A stretch of DNA of 5,648 nucleotides from Bacteroidales bacterium (GTDB taxonomy: Bacteria > Bacteroidota > Bacteroidia > Bacteroidales > WCHB1-69). The position numbers and the translations under genes are program-made. The stretch is from the NCBI GenBank assembly GCA_012518765.1, contig JAAYRN010000040.1, forward strand, positions 1 through 5,648. Reading direction: 5' to 3'. Below the pieces are notes generated by a model. That model saw only the letters and a program-made list of their open reading frames with translations. It was not told the DNA's origin and did not search any database. Shown here piece by piece: positions 5,253 through 5,648 of the stretch. Each line of letters starts with the position of its first letter. Position 1 is the stretch's first letter.

Positions 5253-5648
5253 ATGAAAAAAATAAGTTTAGTATTTATAGGAATATTATTTTTAGTGTCA
5301 GCTTGTCGCGAAGAACATGTTAGTTCTGTGAATCAATTAGTAAAAGATTTATTTTGTTTCAAAACAGGTTCAGAGTGGACTTATTATGATAGTGTAAGCC
5401 AAACAACACAAAAAATGGAGGTAACAAATTATGAGGCAAGAAAATTAGCATCAACGCCCGAAGGAGGGAGAAAAGCGTATGATTTTGCCGAATACATAAA
5501 AATTGAAGGAACTTTTTTAACTGATTTTGACGTGAGAATTCAAGCACAAGGAGAAGAAATAGATTATGAAAATACCGCTTCTTTTAGAGGGACTTATAAA
5601 TCAATTTATGGACATTCATCTTTGCCACTGCATTTTACATGTGATCAA
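5253..5648 (+). CDS. Putative lipoprotein, 3' truncated by window end
   Basis: An ATG at 5253, 12 bases after the stop of the preceding gene, opens a frame that runs to the window end without a stop (132 codons). The N-terminus MKKISLVFIGILFLVSAC is a lipoprotein signal peptide with Cys18 as lipid anchor, followed by REEH. The mature start, LFCFKTGSEWTYYDSV, has the aromatic GS-x-W-x-YYD pattern common at the start of beta-rich Bacteroidota lipoproteins. The rest (EYIKIEGTFLTDFDVRIQ, SFRGTYKSIYG) looks like beta strands. There is no clear Shine-Dalgarno site, but the leader is A-rich. It is the third lipoprotein in the row and probably co-transcribed. No family can be named from the visible part. 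Confidence 0.85.
   Translation, partial: MKKISLVFIGILFLVSACREEHVSSVNQLVKDLFCFKTGSEWTYYDSVSQTTQKMEVTNYEARKLASTPEGGRKAYDFAEYIKIEGTFLTDFDVRIQAQGEEIDYENTASFRGTYKSIYGHSSLPLHFTCDQ

Noticed and set aside
5359..5547. Minus-strand open frame near the right end
   Set aside because: It lies antisense to the truncated lipoprotein gene at 5253-5648, which has a lipobox and operon spacing.

Overview
The window is AT-rich bacterial DNA that reads as Bacteroidota, most likely order Bacteroidales. The evidence is the sequence style of L20 and IF3, perfect matches to the Bacteroidota -7 promoter element TAnnTTTG, A-rich leaders with few Shine-Dalgarno sites, and many short lipoprotein genes with a Cys directly after a V/F/T-S or S-A pair. 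No mobile element, CRISPR array, tRNA or rRNA is visible.

Layout from left to right. (1) Positions 1-359 (+) hold the 3' end of an unrecognised beta-strand-rich protein, closed by a strong bidirectional terminator at about 381-408. (2) Positions 439-1676 (-) are the translation operon infC-rpmI-rplT (IF3, L35, L20). It runs leftward from a clear Bacteroidota promoter at 1728-1757. infC has no ATG, GTG or TTG that would give a full-length protein. Its N-terminus must start at an ATC or ATA codon just downstream of a strong AGGAG, the arrangement behind IF3 autoregulation in E. coli. The rpmI-rplT spacer can fold into a two-stem element that may be an L20 control site. thrS, often upstream of infC, is absent; the neighbouring gene is divergent. 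(3) Positions 1970-4141 (+) hold a KdsC-type HAD phosphatase (lipopolysaccharide Kdo synthesis), then after 3 bases a family 5 (OppA/DppA-like) substrate-binding lipoprotein with no permease or ATPase beside it. Two 16-base near-identical units 20 bases apart lie just before the kdsC promoter. (4) Positions 4368-5648 (+) hold three consecutive small lipoprotein genes, evidently one operon from a promoter at 4324-4331: a Cys-rich unknown, a protein resembling the DUF6970 family, and a third cut by the window edge.

Most of the window is conserved core genome. The least explained parts are the near-cognate infC start, the possible RNA element before rplT, the tandem repeat before kdsC, the kdsC/orphan binding-protein pairing, and the three-lipoprotein cluster. 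I see no convincing evidence of a wholly new multi-gene system.
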